64,000 nucleotides of DNA from Haliclystus octoradiatus (lineage: Eukaryota > Cnidaria > Staurozoa > Stauromedusae > Haliclystidae), in NCBI GenBank assembly GCA_916610825.1, contig OU744451.1:3038001-3102000 (forward strand), read 5' to 3'. Numbering within the stretch: the first letter of the stretch is position 1; the number at the start of each line of letters is the position of its first letter. The notes beneath the pieces are model-generated. The model was given only the letters and a program-made list of their open reading frames with translations. It was not told where the DNA came from and ran no database searches. The translations under genes were made by a program, and so were the position numbers. Below, one piece after another: positions 1 through 12,309 of the stretch.

Positions 1-404
1 TCTCTATTCCCGCTTTTGGCCATCTTCTTGATTTCGTTTTCCTAAAAAAAAATTCGATTTTAAGAATGACCCCTGTTAAAACAGTTTATCCTGCTTGAGG
101 AATAGCAGTTCAGGAGCATCTTGGCTTGATTTTCATGAACTAGTCATGAGCTGTTGATGTTTGTAAATAGTTCATGAATGTGTATATTTGAAGTTCAAGA
201 ATTCAGTGAATTTGTTCAAAAGAGGAGAGAATTGGAATAACCCAAATATCAGAGTTTAATTCAGAATTCTTCTCTAGCCTATAAATATATTTCCAAATAT
301 TAATTTCTTGAATGGACTCTTTTGTAGAAGAGGAAGAAAGAAAGTAAAAAAAATACTCAGTTTGAAGCCTAAATATTGTATTGATAAATATACAAAAAAA
401 ATAC

Positions 405-800
405 ATTGAAACCTGTATATAACAGCCAGATATGGGAGGTAGATAAATTGACCATTATATGCAGGTGGTCTTTATATACAGGGTTGATAGGAGGATAGAA
501 ATACTATGATACAGATGATAGAAATACTATTTAGATATTGCTAGATTGACTATTATACAAAGGTGGCCACTGTAAGTGTACAGAGGTGACTGTTATAGCA
601 TGTATGACAGTACATCAATGGAGCCCATATAGTGAAGCCAGTTATGAGAGGTAGATAAATTGACCACTATATGCAGGTGGCCTTTATATACATACAGTGT
701 TTATTCGATAGAAAATGCTATTTTAAACATACAAAGGGTTACCGCTATAGACAGGTGACTGCCTTTATATAGAGATGACCGCTGTAACAGGTTTGACTGT
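405..800. repeat. Imperfect local repeat
   Basis: Two diverged copies of a block with a shared core (GAGGTAGATAAATTGACCA, then ATGCAGGTGG and CTTTATATACA) start near 440 and 647. Shorter GGTGACTG/GGTGGCC relatives lie between and after them. No coding potential is seen. This is probably an old dispersed or tandem repeat of unknown family. Confidence 0.5.
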
Positions 801-2534
801 ATCGACATAATCACATTAACTGATACAGGAATGTTTATGAATAGATCAAATAACATAATTGATAGGCTTACAAGTTGTTTTTCCTGCCTTTCAATTGCAG
901 TCCTATCGCGAACAAGTCCTCTTTGTGCTCTTGTTAACTCTCTCTGGTTGGTTTTCATTTGTTCTGAAGTTGAAAAAAAAAATGTTCAATACAATGATAT
1001 GAATGTGTATTATATGAACTTAGAACCCACCTTTAGAAGATACAGTTCATGGACATTTAATGAACACATTTTCATAGAATATTCATAAACATTTTATAAA
1101 CAAAAATCTTAAGAAAAATTTCCTTAAAACGTAAGTCAGTTAACTTTCATGAACTTTTCATAATTTGATCATCAATTTTCAATGAAATTTTCGATTTAAA
1201 TAAATTTAAAATTCATTTAAATAGAATCAAAACTTCCATAATTGAAAAAATGTTGTGATGAGAAAACTTATGTAAAAGCATGCAGGTACGCAATTTACAG
1301 ATGTATCACTTATAGGGTCAGTGAGAGACCAGAAGAGCGCTTTTTGAGTTTTTGAGGAGATCTCGAGGGCGGCCACGTAATATTTGCTCATTGGCGCGGG
1401 GGATTTAAGTAATGTTTGCCTTCTTTGCTGGCAGAAAATGAATATGCTATAGATAAATAGTAGTAATAAGGCTTCCGAAATATCAAAATCTTGGCGGCTT
1501 GAGCTGCTGAAAATATATCTTGGGGCAGCTCTGCTTAACTCTGCAAACTTGGTGAGAAAGACAGAAAGTGAAAAGGCTTCTTCTATACAAATAAAACTTC
1601 CTTCGATCATTTTTTCTTCAATTACTAGGGAGGTTTATATTTTAAATACCGGTACTGGTTCAAGTTCATGTTTAGTCAATAGAAAGACTGGATTATACCG
1701 GTACTCGTTCTTTCAAAACAAGATATTTAGATTAAATAAAATTAAACCTAAGTTTCTGTTTACGAGGTAAATAGAAAATTCAGACATTTGTACAAGGTTC
1801 ATGATTTAATGTAGGCTATAAACTTTATAGGGACAATATTAACTATATTAAAAAAGCGAAAGTAAAACCAAAATAAGCCAAAACAATGAAATCAAAACAT
1901 GTAATCCGTGGTTCATGTTTTGCGCCGAAAGGTGTTCCGAAACAAGGAGGTTAGTACAGGTTTCAGAGCAAAGGGGCTTCTCCCAATACGCAGAAGTGAC
2001 GCGCAACGTGGTGAAGTGATACTAAATCTAAACCTCCTTACTGTCTTCATGTGACTCTTGTAAATTCAGTTGAAATTATCTCTTTATAGAGCTATAGCTC
2101 TATCGTTCAACATTAATAACTATTTACAATAATAACGATAACAATATGTTTATTTTTACAGAAATCATATTCGTCCTGTCACACAATAACATACTTGACA
2201 TCAGATATCAACACTTTATACAACATCAAAACAACATATATTAACACAATAACACATACACTAGCTATTCAGGTATTGAAGACCGTTTGGTGTCAGGTAC
2301 ATTGGTCCGAGCCAGCAGGAGCCAGGAGGGAGACTAAGACATTTACTAAGTCTATTACATTTCTGAAAAATGATATATATTAATAATATTACAACCATCC
2401 ATAGACCATAACCAGACCATAACTCCCTAAAATTATTTCAACACTTGTGTATCATCAGGAGATATAATTACATATCAATTGGAAAACAGACAGAGAAGAG
2501 CGGTTCTGGACTTCTGTGAGTCTCCTTGTCAGTA
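801..2534. other. Intergenic, no gene recognised
   Basis: AT-rich sequence with only short open frames on both strands (for example 1227-1610 minus, 1549-1770 plus), none resembling a known domain or flanked by convincing splice signals. The stretch 1-404 is the same. Nothing else is supported. Confidence 0.5.
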
Positions 2535-2539
2535 CTGAG

Positions 2540-2930
2540 CAGGATTAGCTCAGATGGCAGAGCAACCGAACTTCAGGTCGGATCATATCTGATCGACTGT
2601 GGTTCAAATCCCTCTAAGGTCAACTCAGCCTTGACTTTATCTGAAACATCAAATGAGTACCATCTGAGGATGGCGGATGGAATGGTCCAGGGCGAATTGC
2701 ATTGTGATTAGCTGCGGCGCATCGTTGCGCATTGACAATTAAGACGTATCTGCCATGAAATCTGTTGACATTGATCTGCAGTGTCGCGGCTGAGATCAAC
2801 AAAGAGCGTTTAAAATCATTGCTCTCAGCGAAAAAAGCCACTCATCTAGAAATAGAAGAGTGGTACGGGTGCCTTCGGTAGGGCGACACCGTCTACATTA
2901 CTTAGTACTGAGCACTGTAGTAGCGTAGCA
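2540..2930 (+). repeat. tRNA-derived SINE-like element
   Basis: The head resembles a tRNA gene with an internal RNA polymerase III promoter: an A-box-like TTAGCTCAGATGGCAGAGC near 2545 and a B-box-like GGTTCAAATCC at 2601. Between them, CCGA and TCGG can pair as an anticodon stem around a loop that would place UCA at the anticodon. The acceptor and T stems pair poorly, so a functional tRNA is unlikely. A roughly 300 bp non-tRNA body, more GC-rich than its surroundings, follows, as is usual for a SINE. Family and exact ends are not known. Confidence 0.5.
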
Positions 2931-2974
2931 CAATCATATTGAGTTGATTGATGATGTTGCCACCCTGCACTACG

Positions 2975-3205
2975 AAATTTGAAAATCTGAAAATTTATTG
3001 AAAACATACTGAAACCTTACCAAATATGCTACTGAATTGGGTAGTTTTCAGTAGCTTTCAAATTTTAAGTTGCATTTCAGTAGTTTTTCAGTAAAATGAG
3101 AAGAATCTGTATTTTAGTGTCTGGCGATTTTCAGTATGGTTTCAGTATCCAATCCCATCCCAGTATGTTTTCAGTAGGTTTTCAGTCCCGATTCAGTATA
3201 TCCAA
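2975..3205. repeat. TTTTCAGTA-rich repeat
   Basis: About ten variants of TTTTCAGTA(G/T) or its complement TACTGAAAA in 230 bp. The left part carries mainly the TACTGAA orientation and the right part TTCAGTA, so the block may be a decayed inverted repeat. No coding content. The following stretch to 3886 holds nothing recognisable. Confidence 0.4.
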
Positions 3206-3886
3206 GATTCATAGTGCTGCCAATTGCCAGTAAGTGAGGCGTGATAAAATATTATAAAGTAAGGTGCATGTTAAGGGTTTATCTTGTATAAAACAATTAA
3301 TGCAATCTAAAAGTGCCCATAGCAACTTTCGTATATTAACATGTCTTTCTATTCCATCATATTTTTCATCAATTAAATCGTTTCAAACAATTAAAAGTAG
3401 CTAAATAAATAAACCCATATCACGTATTATTTTAGTAAAATTACATATATAACTCAATTCTATGTAAATATCAAATTTTTTATGTATAATAGTACTCATC
3501 AGTCATCTACCCTGAATTGGGTGAAATATATCGAAGAACTGTATAAAACAATGAGATATATATCTTACCTTTTGCTGTAGGCTTTTTAGAAAACATTTTG
3601 AAAAAAGAAGTCTTAAAACTATACCTAAATCGTATTTTTAAATAACCAAGCACTTACTCCAAAATGTTTAAAGTCAATGAAAATTTGTTGTGTATATCCG
3701 CCATCTTCAATTTATGTTAATTAGAAATTACACAATTTATATAACATGATTGGTTAGAAATGACGTAATGAATTTTGTCCAAAAATAGATTGATTACACA
3801 TAAGGTAACTCTGTATTATTACGTCGACAGACATGAACATATATAACGTCGATAATACATATTACATACATTGTTTTTGTTAGTAC

Positions 3887-4112
3887 CAGGGGTGCACCAG
3901 TATTTCCCCGACGAGGGGGCTGGCATCCCCGACGGGGGCTATACCAAATTTCCACGTTACATAGAAACAATTTGGCAATAGTCTCTAATACTGGAATGGA
4001 GCTAATTCCTATTGTTTTTACGAAATATGTTAAAAAAAGTTCCCCGACAGAAAATTTAACCTTCCCCGACGGGGGCTGCATGTCCCCTTGGCCCCCTCTG
4101 GTGCCACCCCTG
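3887..4112. mobile_element. Small non-autonomous TIR element (MITE-like)
   Basis: The ends are inverted: CAGGGGTGCACCAG on the left and its near complement CTGGTGCCACCCCTG on the right. CCCCGACGGGGGCT-like GC-rich palindromes lie just inside. Length is 226 bp, with no transposase. The CAGGGGTG ends recall hAT elements, but the 8 bp flanks match only partly, so the superfamily is an inference. Confidence 0.5.
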
Positions 4113-4601
4113 ATTGTAACACATGAGTAATACTGTAACACCATTTAACAAGCATAAAAGTATGGTTAACCATTGATAAGTGTATTGAGACCCGTTAACT
4201 GAAATTCATACAAACCCATGAACTCCATACAAATAAGCAGAAAGACACGTACCTGCGTTTCTTTGAATCATCTGACAAGTCTGGTTTTAATTTCATTGCT
4301 AATGAACTTCCGATTCAATTGTGCATATTAACATTAAAGGACATTTTAAATTACTAGTATCCAGTTAAACACCGAATGAGCATACAGTGTAAAGCGCATT
4401 ACAATGGCTTGCTTGAGAAGTATACTATCAAGTTTGCATTAAATGTATAAAATTGAAAAAACATCATTTAAACAGTTTGTGAATGAAATGAGCAAACAAA
4501 AATATATATTCTCGTCACCTATGTGACTTACTATCCATAAAGTAGAAGTTAAATACGAATCTGATTTGGTTCATGCCAATGAAATATTCAATAAATCAGT
4601 A

Positions 4602-5173
4602 ATGCGGGTATCAGCGGCTTTTCCGGGGAGGGGATGACTCCTGGGGCACCCCCGGGATTTGCAAAACAACCTGTGCAAAAGTCATTTAACCCCCTGGGTG
4701 TATGGGAGTAATGATTTTCAATAATCCCTCTCCCCCCAGGGACAAATAGTACTTACAAAAGATTCAACTAAAATACCCAGAGAATTACGCAATTGTACAA
4801 AACTGTTGTTATAACTTTATTAAAATATTAAAATTCCATACTTTGGAGATAGCCATATTCGAGTATTAAACATTACATGCAAAATCAAAAAGGGCAATAG
4901 AAAAGTTTTGAAGTTTTTCTAACAGCTTCGATGAGAAATGCGAATGAAGAAACGAAACGCATTCAGTTCATAATTGAAGACACTTTGGAAAAAGCCGCTG
5001 AACAGCATACAAATCCAGTTGGTTATCTCCCGGAGTGATCTTCTGCTTTTGTAACACAGAGAAAATCCCCCTCCCTCAGATGCTCATGTTCTCTAGCAAA
5101 TCTCAACCAATCCCCCTGGGTCCCTGTGAGTTCCCCTGATGTCACCCCCCGGGAAAGCCGCTGATACCTGCAT
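4602..5173. mobile_element. Non-autonomous TIR element
   Basis: The left end, ATGCGGGTATCAGCGGCTTT followed by CCGGGG, is inverted at the right end as CCCCGGGAAAGCCGCTGATACCTGCAT. Both ends carry G/C runs (CCCCCAGGG, CCCCCTGGG). Length is about 570 bp, with no transposase frame inside. A target duplication could not be fixed. Confidence 0.55.
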
Positions 5174-6539
5174 AAGGAAGGATTAGGTACATACATTTCA
5201 ATGATTTAAACTCTGTGACCCGTGCATTTGAGTTTTGAATTTAAAATGAGCTTTATTATCTCAATTACGAAACTTCTTATTTCGGTTGCATAATGTCTAT
5301 ATAGTGAGCAGTGAGCACACTGAGTTATCTTCTTTTTTGTGTGACACATTCCACAATAACATATCCAAGTCGAATTTCGGGCAATAATGAGACGAAATTA
5401 GTAAAAACCGCGCAATCTTGAAGGTATTACAGTGCTAAAGCTCCCAAAAAAATATGCCAAATGCCTATCGTCAGGCAAAATTGACAAATACTGCCCCGGT
5501 CAGAAATTATTCGCAATTATTTCGCGATTTAGTAGTCTTCTAGTTAAATATGAATTTCGCGTTCCTGAATTTCTTACTTCTGCTGATCGTTGCCTATCTA
5601 CGGACAGTCTCCTCTCTTGTGGGTGGTGTTTCTTGTTGTCGCTGCTGAGGCCTTTGTTTGCCTCCATATTTGTATTTCTGCTCAATGAACTCTTACGTTT
5701 CGAAGGCATGAAAGGCGATATAAAATTGCAAGATTGTATCTGATTTTTCTCAACATATTTAAAGAAGATAATAGGATTTTACGATCATAATATCGCATAC
5801 AGAATAAGGCAGTAAATCGTATCTGTGATTTCAAATTAACAGTACCGACCTGAGTACCGACACTCCGACAGTGTGCAATCCAATTTCTTTAAATACCATC
5901 AACAACCCCTTGTCAACTTTTATGTATTGCACAACGTTAATAATGATTTCGTTGTTTGAAAATTAAATCAACACAGAACTCAAAGTGAAAGTTTTCTCAA
6001 TTTAAGAGCTATAAAGAAACATCCGAGTTACATCTTCTATATAGTTATATCGATGAAGTAATTAAAATTATTCTCTTATTGTGATTCAATCAATCCATAC
6101 CATATTTGAAATCTGATTAATTTTTTTATGACAAAAGTATTTTTAATCTTCTTTGTCTAAAGAAAACTGAAGTAGATTCTGGCGACGTTATTATCAGATC
6201 GCATTTCACTGCTATTTCCTCTTTTGAATAACAAAGGTGTTTTAATCTACTGTTAGCTAAAGAAAATTGACAGGCGATTACTTAATTAATAGGAGTCTTT
6301 TGTCATGCTAAGTGTAAGGAATGTCTGCTGACGAATACAATGCAACAAAGTTTGACCGGGAAAATTTATTGGATGCTATATCGGCAGCAGAAGATACATT
6401 TTAATAATTTGAATAGCCTAAAACCATCCACAAAATTTGGCTTTTCTAATGATATATCATGCATCATCTTCCGTGCAGTAACGATTGCGTGATAATGCGT
6501 CATTGAACACACAGACAGATTTAAGGGAAATTTTAAAGT
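5174..6539. other. Intergenic, no gene recognised
   Basis: A 69-codon basic, Ser/Arg/Asn-rich frame on the minus strand (5500-5709) starts with a plausible ATG and has a GTAAGAG donor-like site just after it. It has no recognisable domain and is not called as a gene. The rest is AT-rich and featureless. Confidence 0.35.
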
Positions 6540-9300
6540 AGATTTAAATACTATTAGCTTATTATTAATTTTGCTATCTGGTGATATTGAAACAAATCCT
6601 GGTCAAACTGTCGGCGCGACGAGTGACCAGTATCTTAGATGGCAGTGCAGTTTACAACAGCGCTAGTGGCCTCAAACATTGTCATCTTAATTCCGGGCAG
6701 GGAGAAGTTTTAACCCATTTTGACACTAAATCAAACTTTTCGTTATGGAGTGCTGTCCTGGCATCCTTTGTTTAACTGAGACCTGGTTATCCCCTGTGAT
6801 ACCAGATACGATCATCTCTCTGGACGGCTATAGTTCCTCCTTCAGGCGTGATAACAGCTATCAATTTTTGGGAATTATTCATCACGGGCTTGTATAGACA
6901 TCCCCACTGAATCACCTGTTGATTATTTAAATGAATTTTCCGATCTATTAGGCTATCTTGATAGTTTTGAACAAAAAGTGTCATCTCGAATGATTTCAAT
7001 ATTGACATGCTACAACCTAATTTATCGTTAACTAAAAAACTAAACAACATCTTAGCTGATAATAATTTCAAGCAACTAATTAAATGTCCAACAAGAATAA
7101 CCCCAACCTCCTCTACTACATGTATTGATCTGTGTATTACAAATGGTGACCGCGATTAAGTAAGCGGAGTTATCACAGATAAAATAGCTGATCATCAAAT
7201 GAATTATTGTACATTCCCCACTGTATCTAAACCAAATTCTAATCATAGATATTGCCTATCTTGAAATTATAAATCATTTGACATTAACTCCCTTATCCTT
7301 ACAATCAAATTAATGAATTGGAACATTTTGAATCTTTTCGGCGATGTGAACGAACGTATGATACGATGCTTGGCAAGCTGTCTTTTTACAATAATAGAAG
7401 AACTTGCACCCTTAAAAGGAATTCGCATTGAAAATAGAAAAACTATAAGTCTACCTCAATGAGCCTGCGAAACAACTTTTATAGAGAATTTATCAAGACC
7501 AATGACATTAAATTTTTAGATTTGTACAAGGAGGGCAGAAAAATCTTCACTACTAGTATTTTAGAAAATGCAAGCTTAATTATTACTCTAGTCAAATTAT
7601 GGAAAATAAAGATAACCCTAAACTAATGTGAAAATTCCTTAAAACTAATATCCTTCCAAGGAAACATCAAAATAGTGGCATAGACAGCTTAGACTAAATA
7701 ATAATAATGTTACAGATCAATCTAAAATAGCTAATGAATTGAATAGTTATTTTATTGAAATTGCAAATAAACTTGCATCCACCATACCTGTTGTATTTTG
7801 CAACCCGATAGAATTTAGTTAAATCATACTTAGTCTGAAAGCCTGTTAGTAATGTGCCCTCATTCAAATTTGAAAAAGTAACACCTGACGAAATTGAAAA
7901 AATAATACACCTTTTACCACTGAAAAGAGCGATTGGTATGGATAATATTGAAACAACATTATTAAAATAATCTCAGCAGCTATATTTCACCTGTCATATG
8001 TGACATTTTTAATCTTTCTCTTACAACAGACCAATTTCCAGACTCATTCAAATCATCTAATATTAAACCCATTCATAAATCAAATTCTAAACAAGACTAA
8101 AATAGCTACAGATCAATCTCCATTTTACCTGTTATATCCAAAATCTTGGTTTTCGTTCTAAAAGAAGGTTGTACATAAACAATTATCTAATCATCTAAAT
8201 AACAAATAACCTACTCTCAACATATCAATCAGGACTTAGAAATGGTCACAGTACCGCTAGTAGGTATTTTAAACTTCACAGAATATTGCTTCAGAAAGGC
8301 CTTTGATACGATGAATCATTCAATTTTATTAGCTTGGCTAATCTAGCTTGGCTCCAATCGTACCTAACCGATAGAGAACAAGCTGTAATTATTTAATAAT
8401 ATAGTATCTGATATAGGCATTGTTAAGTGTGGGGTCCCCCAGGGCTCAATCTTAGGTCCCCTTTTATTTCTGATATCTATCAATGACTTATCTATTGCAT
8501 TAAATCAATGTAGCATGAATGTATACGTAGACGACGCAATAATTTACTTCTTGCACAAATCTACTGTAACAATAAACGACACTCTTTCGTCTGAAATTAA
8601 AAATAATGCATGTGGCTTTTCGCAAACCAGCGCAGCTTTAACATCGATAAAATTAATTGCATTCTCATTGGGTTCAGTAAATCAATTAACAATAACAGTC
8701 TTAAAGTAAAAGTAAATATAACAGTAATATTAAACAAGTTAATACGTTGAACTATCTTGGCATGAAAATTGACAACTGCCTTAATTTCAATGATCATATT
8801 GAATAATTGAACTATAGTCATCAATAAAGTTAACAGGGGACTTGTGGGGTTTTAAAATGCATCAGTAAATTTTTACCTTTAGAAACTAGGAAAAACTTTA
8901 TATAACGCCCTTATTTTTCAACATTTCGACTACTGCGCTGTTGTGTGGGGGAATTATAAGCAGAAACACCTTGATCGCCTCAAGATACTTCAAACCAGGG
9001 GTCTACGGACAGTGCTCCAATGTCACTTCAGGACCCCTGTCTCGCAGATGCTTTATCATCTTGGATGGCTATGCGTCAGAGACAGGGTGAAATACAATCT
9101 GCTTTCATCGGCACATAAAATTAAATTTCGGAAAGCTCCTCCTATCTATCCACATTCTTCTCTCTCCATTCACCACCAAAATCACGATCTTCAACCAATA
9201 ACGCCATATACATCAAACAAAGCCATCGTAACTCTTTCCAGTCAGCTGGTGCTTGTTTACGGAACGATCTGCCATCCTCGATGAAAATGACCGCTGACTG
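6540..9300 (+). pseudogene. Decayed CR1/L2/Jockey-type LINE
   Basis: Many short fragments in shifting frames follow the order of a non-LTR retrotransposon ORF2. First comes a leucine-rich N-terminus ending in a GDIETNPG motif (6579-6603). Endonuclease remnants follow (LTETWLSP and DGYSSFRRD, about 6775-6850; PTR...TCIDLCITNG, about 7090-7150). Reverse transcriptase remnants are AFDTMNHSILL near 8305, GVPQGSILGPLLF near 8432 and YVDDAIIYF at 8524. The C-terminal WGN...LDRLKILQTRGLR block is at 8943-9020. Stops and frameshifts are frequent, so it is not functional. It is known as a family by the order endonuclease-RT; the exact clade is an inference. The AT-rich tract after 9300 may be its 3' end. 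Confidence 0.8.
6576..6606 (+). other. 2A-like ribosome-skipping motif remnant
   Basis: Translates as LSGDIETNPGQ, matching the D-(V/I)-E-x-N-P-G-P consensus except that the final proline is Gln. Motifs of this type are described at the N-terminus of some non-LTR retrotransposons in marine invertebrates. The loss of the last proline would be expected to abolish skipping. Confidence 0.55.
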
Positions 9301-9430
9301 TTCGACTTATAACAGAATGTGTAAAAATATGCTATTGTAAATAGACTAATTATTTAATTTTGGTATTTTTAAAAAAAATTATATTGTATTTTATATTTTT
9401 TTATAATGATCCCTTTGAAAAACGCCTGTC

Positions 9431-9648
9431 TAGGCTTAAAGGGGCAAAATTGACCGGCGACCGCTGCGAGATCAATTTGAATTTATGCTTAGCGTAATTC
9501 AACCGTCTCGCTTTGAAACTATTGTTATACGCAAGCCTAATTTGTAATAAATTCATGTCAACAATGAACATTGTGTTATAAACAATAAACATGCACGTGA
9601 TCCTAAGTGCGTAGCGCCTGCCGGTCATTTTTGCTCCTTTAAAGGCCT
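9431..9648. mobile_element. Small TIR element (MITE-like)
   Basis: GGCTTAAAGGGGCAAAATTGACCGGC at the left is inverted at the right as GCCGGTCATTTTTGCTCCTTTAAAGGCC. Length is about 215 bp. It carries no transposase and lies just downstream of the LINE remnant. Target duplication not determined. Confidence 0.55.
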
Positions 9649-9779
9649 TCAACTCAATAAATGATGATGATAATGATGATACGCATAATTTACATAATTT
9701 ATTCAAATTATGATATGAAATGTTTAAAGATTTCAATGATGAAATAAGTAAAATTGTCAATTTTGACATTGTGTTCTTA

Positions 9780-10319
9780 TTTTTGAATGAAGACTGTTCT
9801 CGACATTTTCAAGATTTAAAGGATTTTGACAGTAACACAGAAGATATTCGGACCAGATTCGGACCCCTAGAGTGGCCTCAATTGTATGCACTCTGATACG
9901 AGCACGCTGGGTGCGTAAGGAGACATGAAAAAAGCTTAAAATATCAGGAATCGCCAGTCAAGTGATTTCGGCCTCTTCAGTTCCCCATTAGCACTCAACA
10001 TGCTTGGATCAGAGTACTCAAAACGGACAACCGTTTTCTATTTATTCTATAAAATAAATAAACTGCTTATAAAGGTTTATTAGTAAACCGTTTCTTTTGA
10101 CGTTTGAAAAAGCACAAGTACATTTAGATAGTAATGATCACATGTAAATTCCCTGGGTACATATTGTAGAAACTATAGAGCGAGGGCTGATTTTCAATCG
10201 AGTCACAATTGAATGGTGATATTTCATGATTCCTATATGTAATTTTCGACCCATGATTATTTACAAAGAGACTAAAATGTTTCCCAAAATCAGAGAATGT
10301 TATTTTGATCCTCTTTCTA
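9780..10319. other. Intergenic, no gene recognised
   Basis: AT-rich sequence with no supported ORF, RNA or repeat. Confidence 0.4.
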
Positions 10320-10640
10320 AGTTTAACCGTTATTACTACAATATTTTAACTACTATTTCACAATATTTTAACTATTAATTCACTATGTTTTAACCATTAT
10401 TAATTGACAATATTTCAATTCGTATTTCACAATATATTATCTAATATTTCACAATCTTTTTTAACTGATATTTCACTATATTTCAACTATTAATACGCAG
10501 TATCTTAACTATTATTTTATATTAATTTAACTTTTATTTTGAAATATTGTAACCATTATTTCACAATATAGCAACACTTATTTCACAATGTTTTATCTAT
10601 TAATTTCACATTATTTTAACTAATATTTTGCAATATTTTT
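10320..10640. repeat. Degenerate tandem repeat, about 20-24 bp unit
   Basis: Roughly fifteen variants of a unit close to TATTTCACAATATTTTAACTA follow each other with substitutions and small indels. Very AT-rich and without coding potential. It looks like an old minisatellite. Confidence 0.65.
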
Positions 10641-12239
10641 GATTTTAAACTTGAATCAACGGCATATAACGGCGTGTTTTGTCTTTATATACTCATCCTG
10701 ATTAATACTGAGTATATTATTGGAGAATTATCAAACAGTCAGAGATTTGTAATTGAGAATCGTGAAATGATTACAGCTACTAATTATTCCGTTCCTACTT
10801 TATCTGAAGTAGTTAAATGTGCTGTCAAATGCTTGAATTACTAATTACTAATTACAAACTAATTAAATTAATTACGTGACATTTTCGAGCAGTGTTCATG
10901 TGGTTTCAAATCAGATGGTAAAATAATTTCAAGATATTTTATTTTTTAAACTTGAGTAAGTTCATTGTCTGATAAAAAAATATATAGAAGCTATGGTATC
11001 TTCAAGTTGCCAACAGAGTTTTTACAATGTATATTACGACGAAAATATATAAACGCAAATCATATTTCCTTCAACATCCTCTTAAATGTTTTCTGAACTC
11101 TGCAAGACCCAATGAAGATTCATCGAAAAATGAAATGAAAATATTATAATAATGAGTTTTTGAATTCTTGTAAAGATGCTTAAAAATTTATTTACAAACA
11201 GACACTATTATTAATTTAGAGATGTTATTGATATCAGCAGGTAAAGCCAAAGTCATCTATTCACAAGAGGTTGGGACTCTTTTTCATGTGCCGCTCTCAA
11301 TTCCATTTGGACGCATGCCTGTCACATGATTTTTATGGACGCCATTTTCGTTCCATCAAAATCAGGCTCGTGAAATTTGAACAAAGCTCGCGAAAATAAA
11401 ATCATGAGTTCAAAAAACTATTTGGAAAAGCATAACCTCGTTTTCAATGGAACAAAAATGGTGATTTTCGATCCCCAAAAGTTGAGTGTTCCAACTCTTA
11501 TAAATAGATGGCTCTGGGTAAAGTTGATTTTTAACTTGAATATTCAATGCTCGATAAGATGTTGATTACTGTTTAGTTGGATTTTTTACGTTAAGCTATA
11601 AAAGATAACATTATGAATTTTTGAACACTCTTGAAAACGCCAATTCGAATTGCACAATCTTAGTTCTCATTATTTTATCTTCGTATGTTATATCAACTAA
11701 CAAAATGTTTAAATGTTTAAATTTCAAATTTTTTGCTTGAAACACTGTTCGATGGTTTTGAATTTTGAATTGAACCCCTTCTTCAAATTGCTAGCTAGAC
11801 AGAATGCAAAAAACACTGTCGTTAATCCTATAGGGGATTGTGACACCCCTCAACAGAAATCCTCTCGACTCATATCGAGGCCAATTTTGAGACAAAAGGT
11901 CGCAATTTCGTGCAATTTAAAGAAGTGATAGTACTAGAGCTCCCAAATATTCAAATGTCACGCCTTTTTTCCGTACAAAGTAGCCACATTTCGTCAGGAA
12001 AAAATGACAAACCCCGGTCGGAAGCATGTAGCTGCGGCCGTGCTTACAATATATGAAGTAGATATTGTTTCATATAAAATTATTATATAGTAATCAAGGG
12101 AGTGGTTGTAAGCAACATTAAATGATGTGATGCAATATGCCCAGAAAAAGCTGTATAATAAAATTTTAATATATATTCTGTGGTTAGCATAAGGCCGAAA
12201 ATAAATGTCGAACATCTTTATTTATTCGCCAATATTGAT
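10641..12239. other. Intergenic, no gene recognised
   Basis: AT-rich; a few 60-70 codon open frames (11377-11565, 11713-11928 plus; 11994-12215 minus) lack domains and splice context. It ends at the left border of the methyltransferase duplication. Confidence 0.4.
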
Positions 12240-12309
12240 ACTTTACCAAACAACATAGAAGAAAAATCGACAATTTGATGTATTTGTCATTTCAAAATCA
12301 GTAAAATCT

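Noticed and set aside
2526-2711. Functional tRNA gene
   Set aside because: A and B boxes are present, but acceptor and T stems do not pair; a SINE head fits better.
6787-7071. 94-codon minus-strand ORF
   Set aside because: Antisense to the LINE endonuclease remnant; no domain on this strand.
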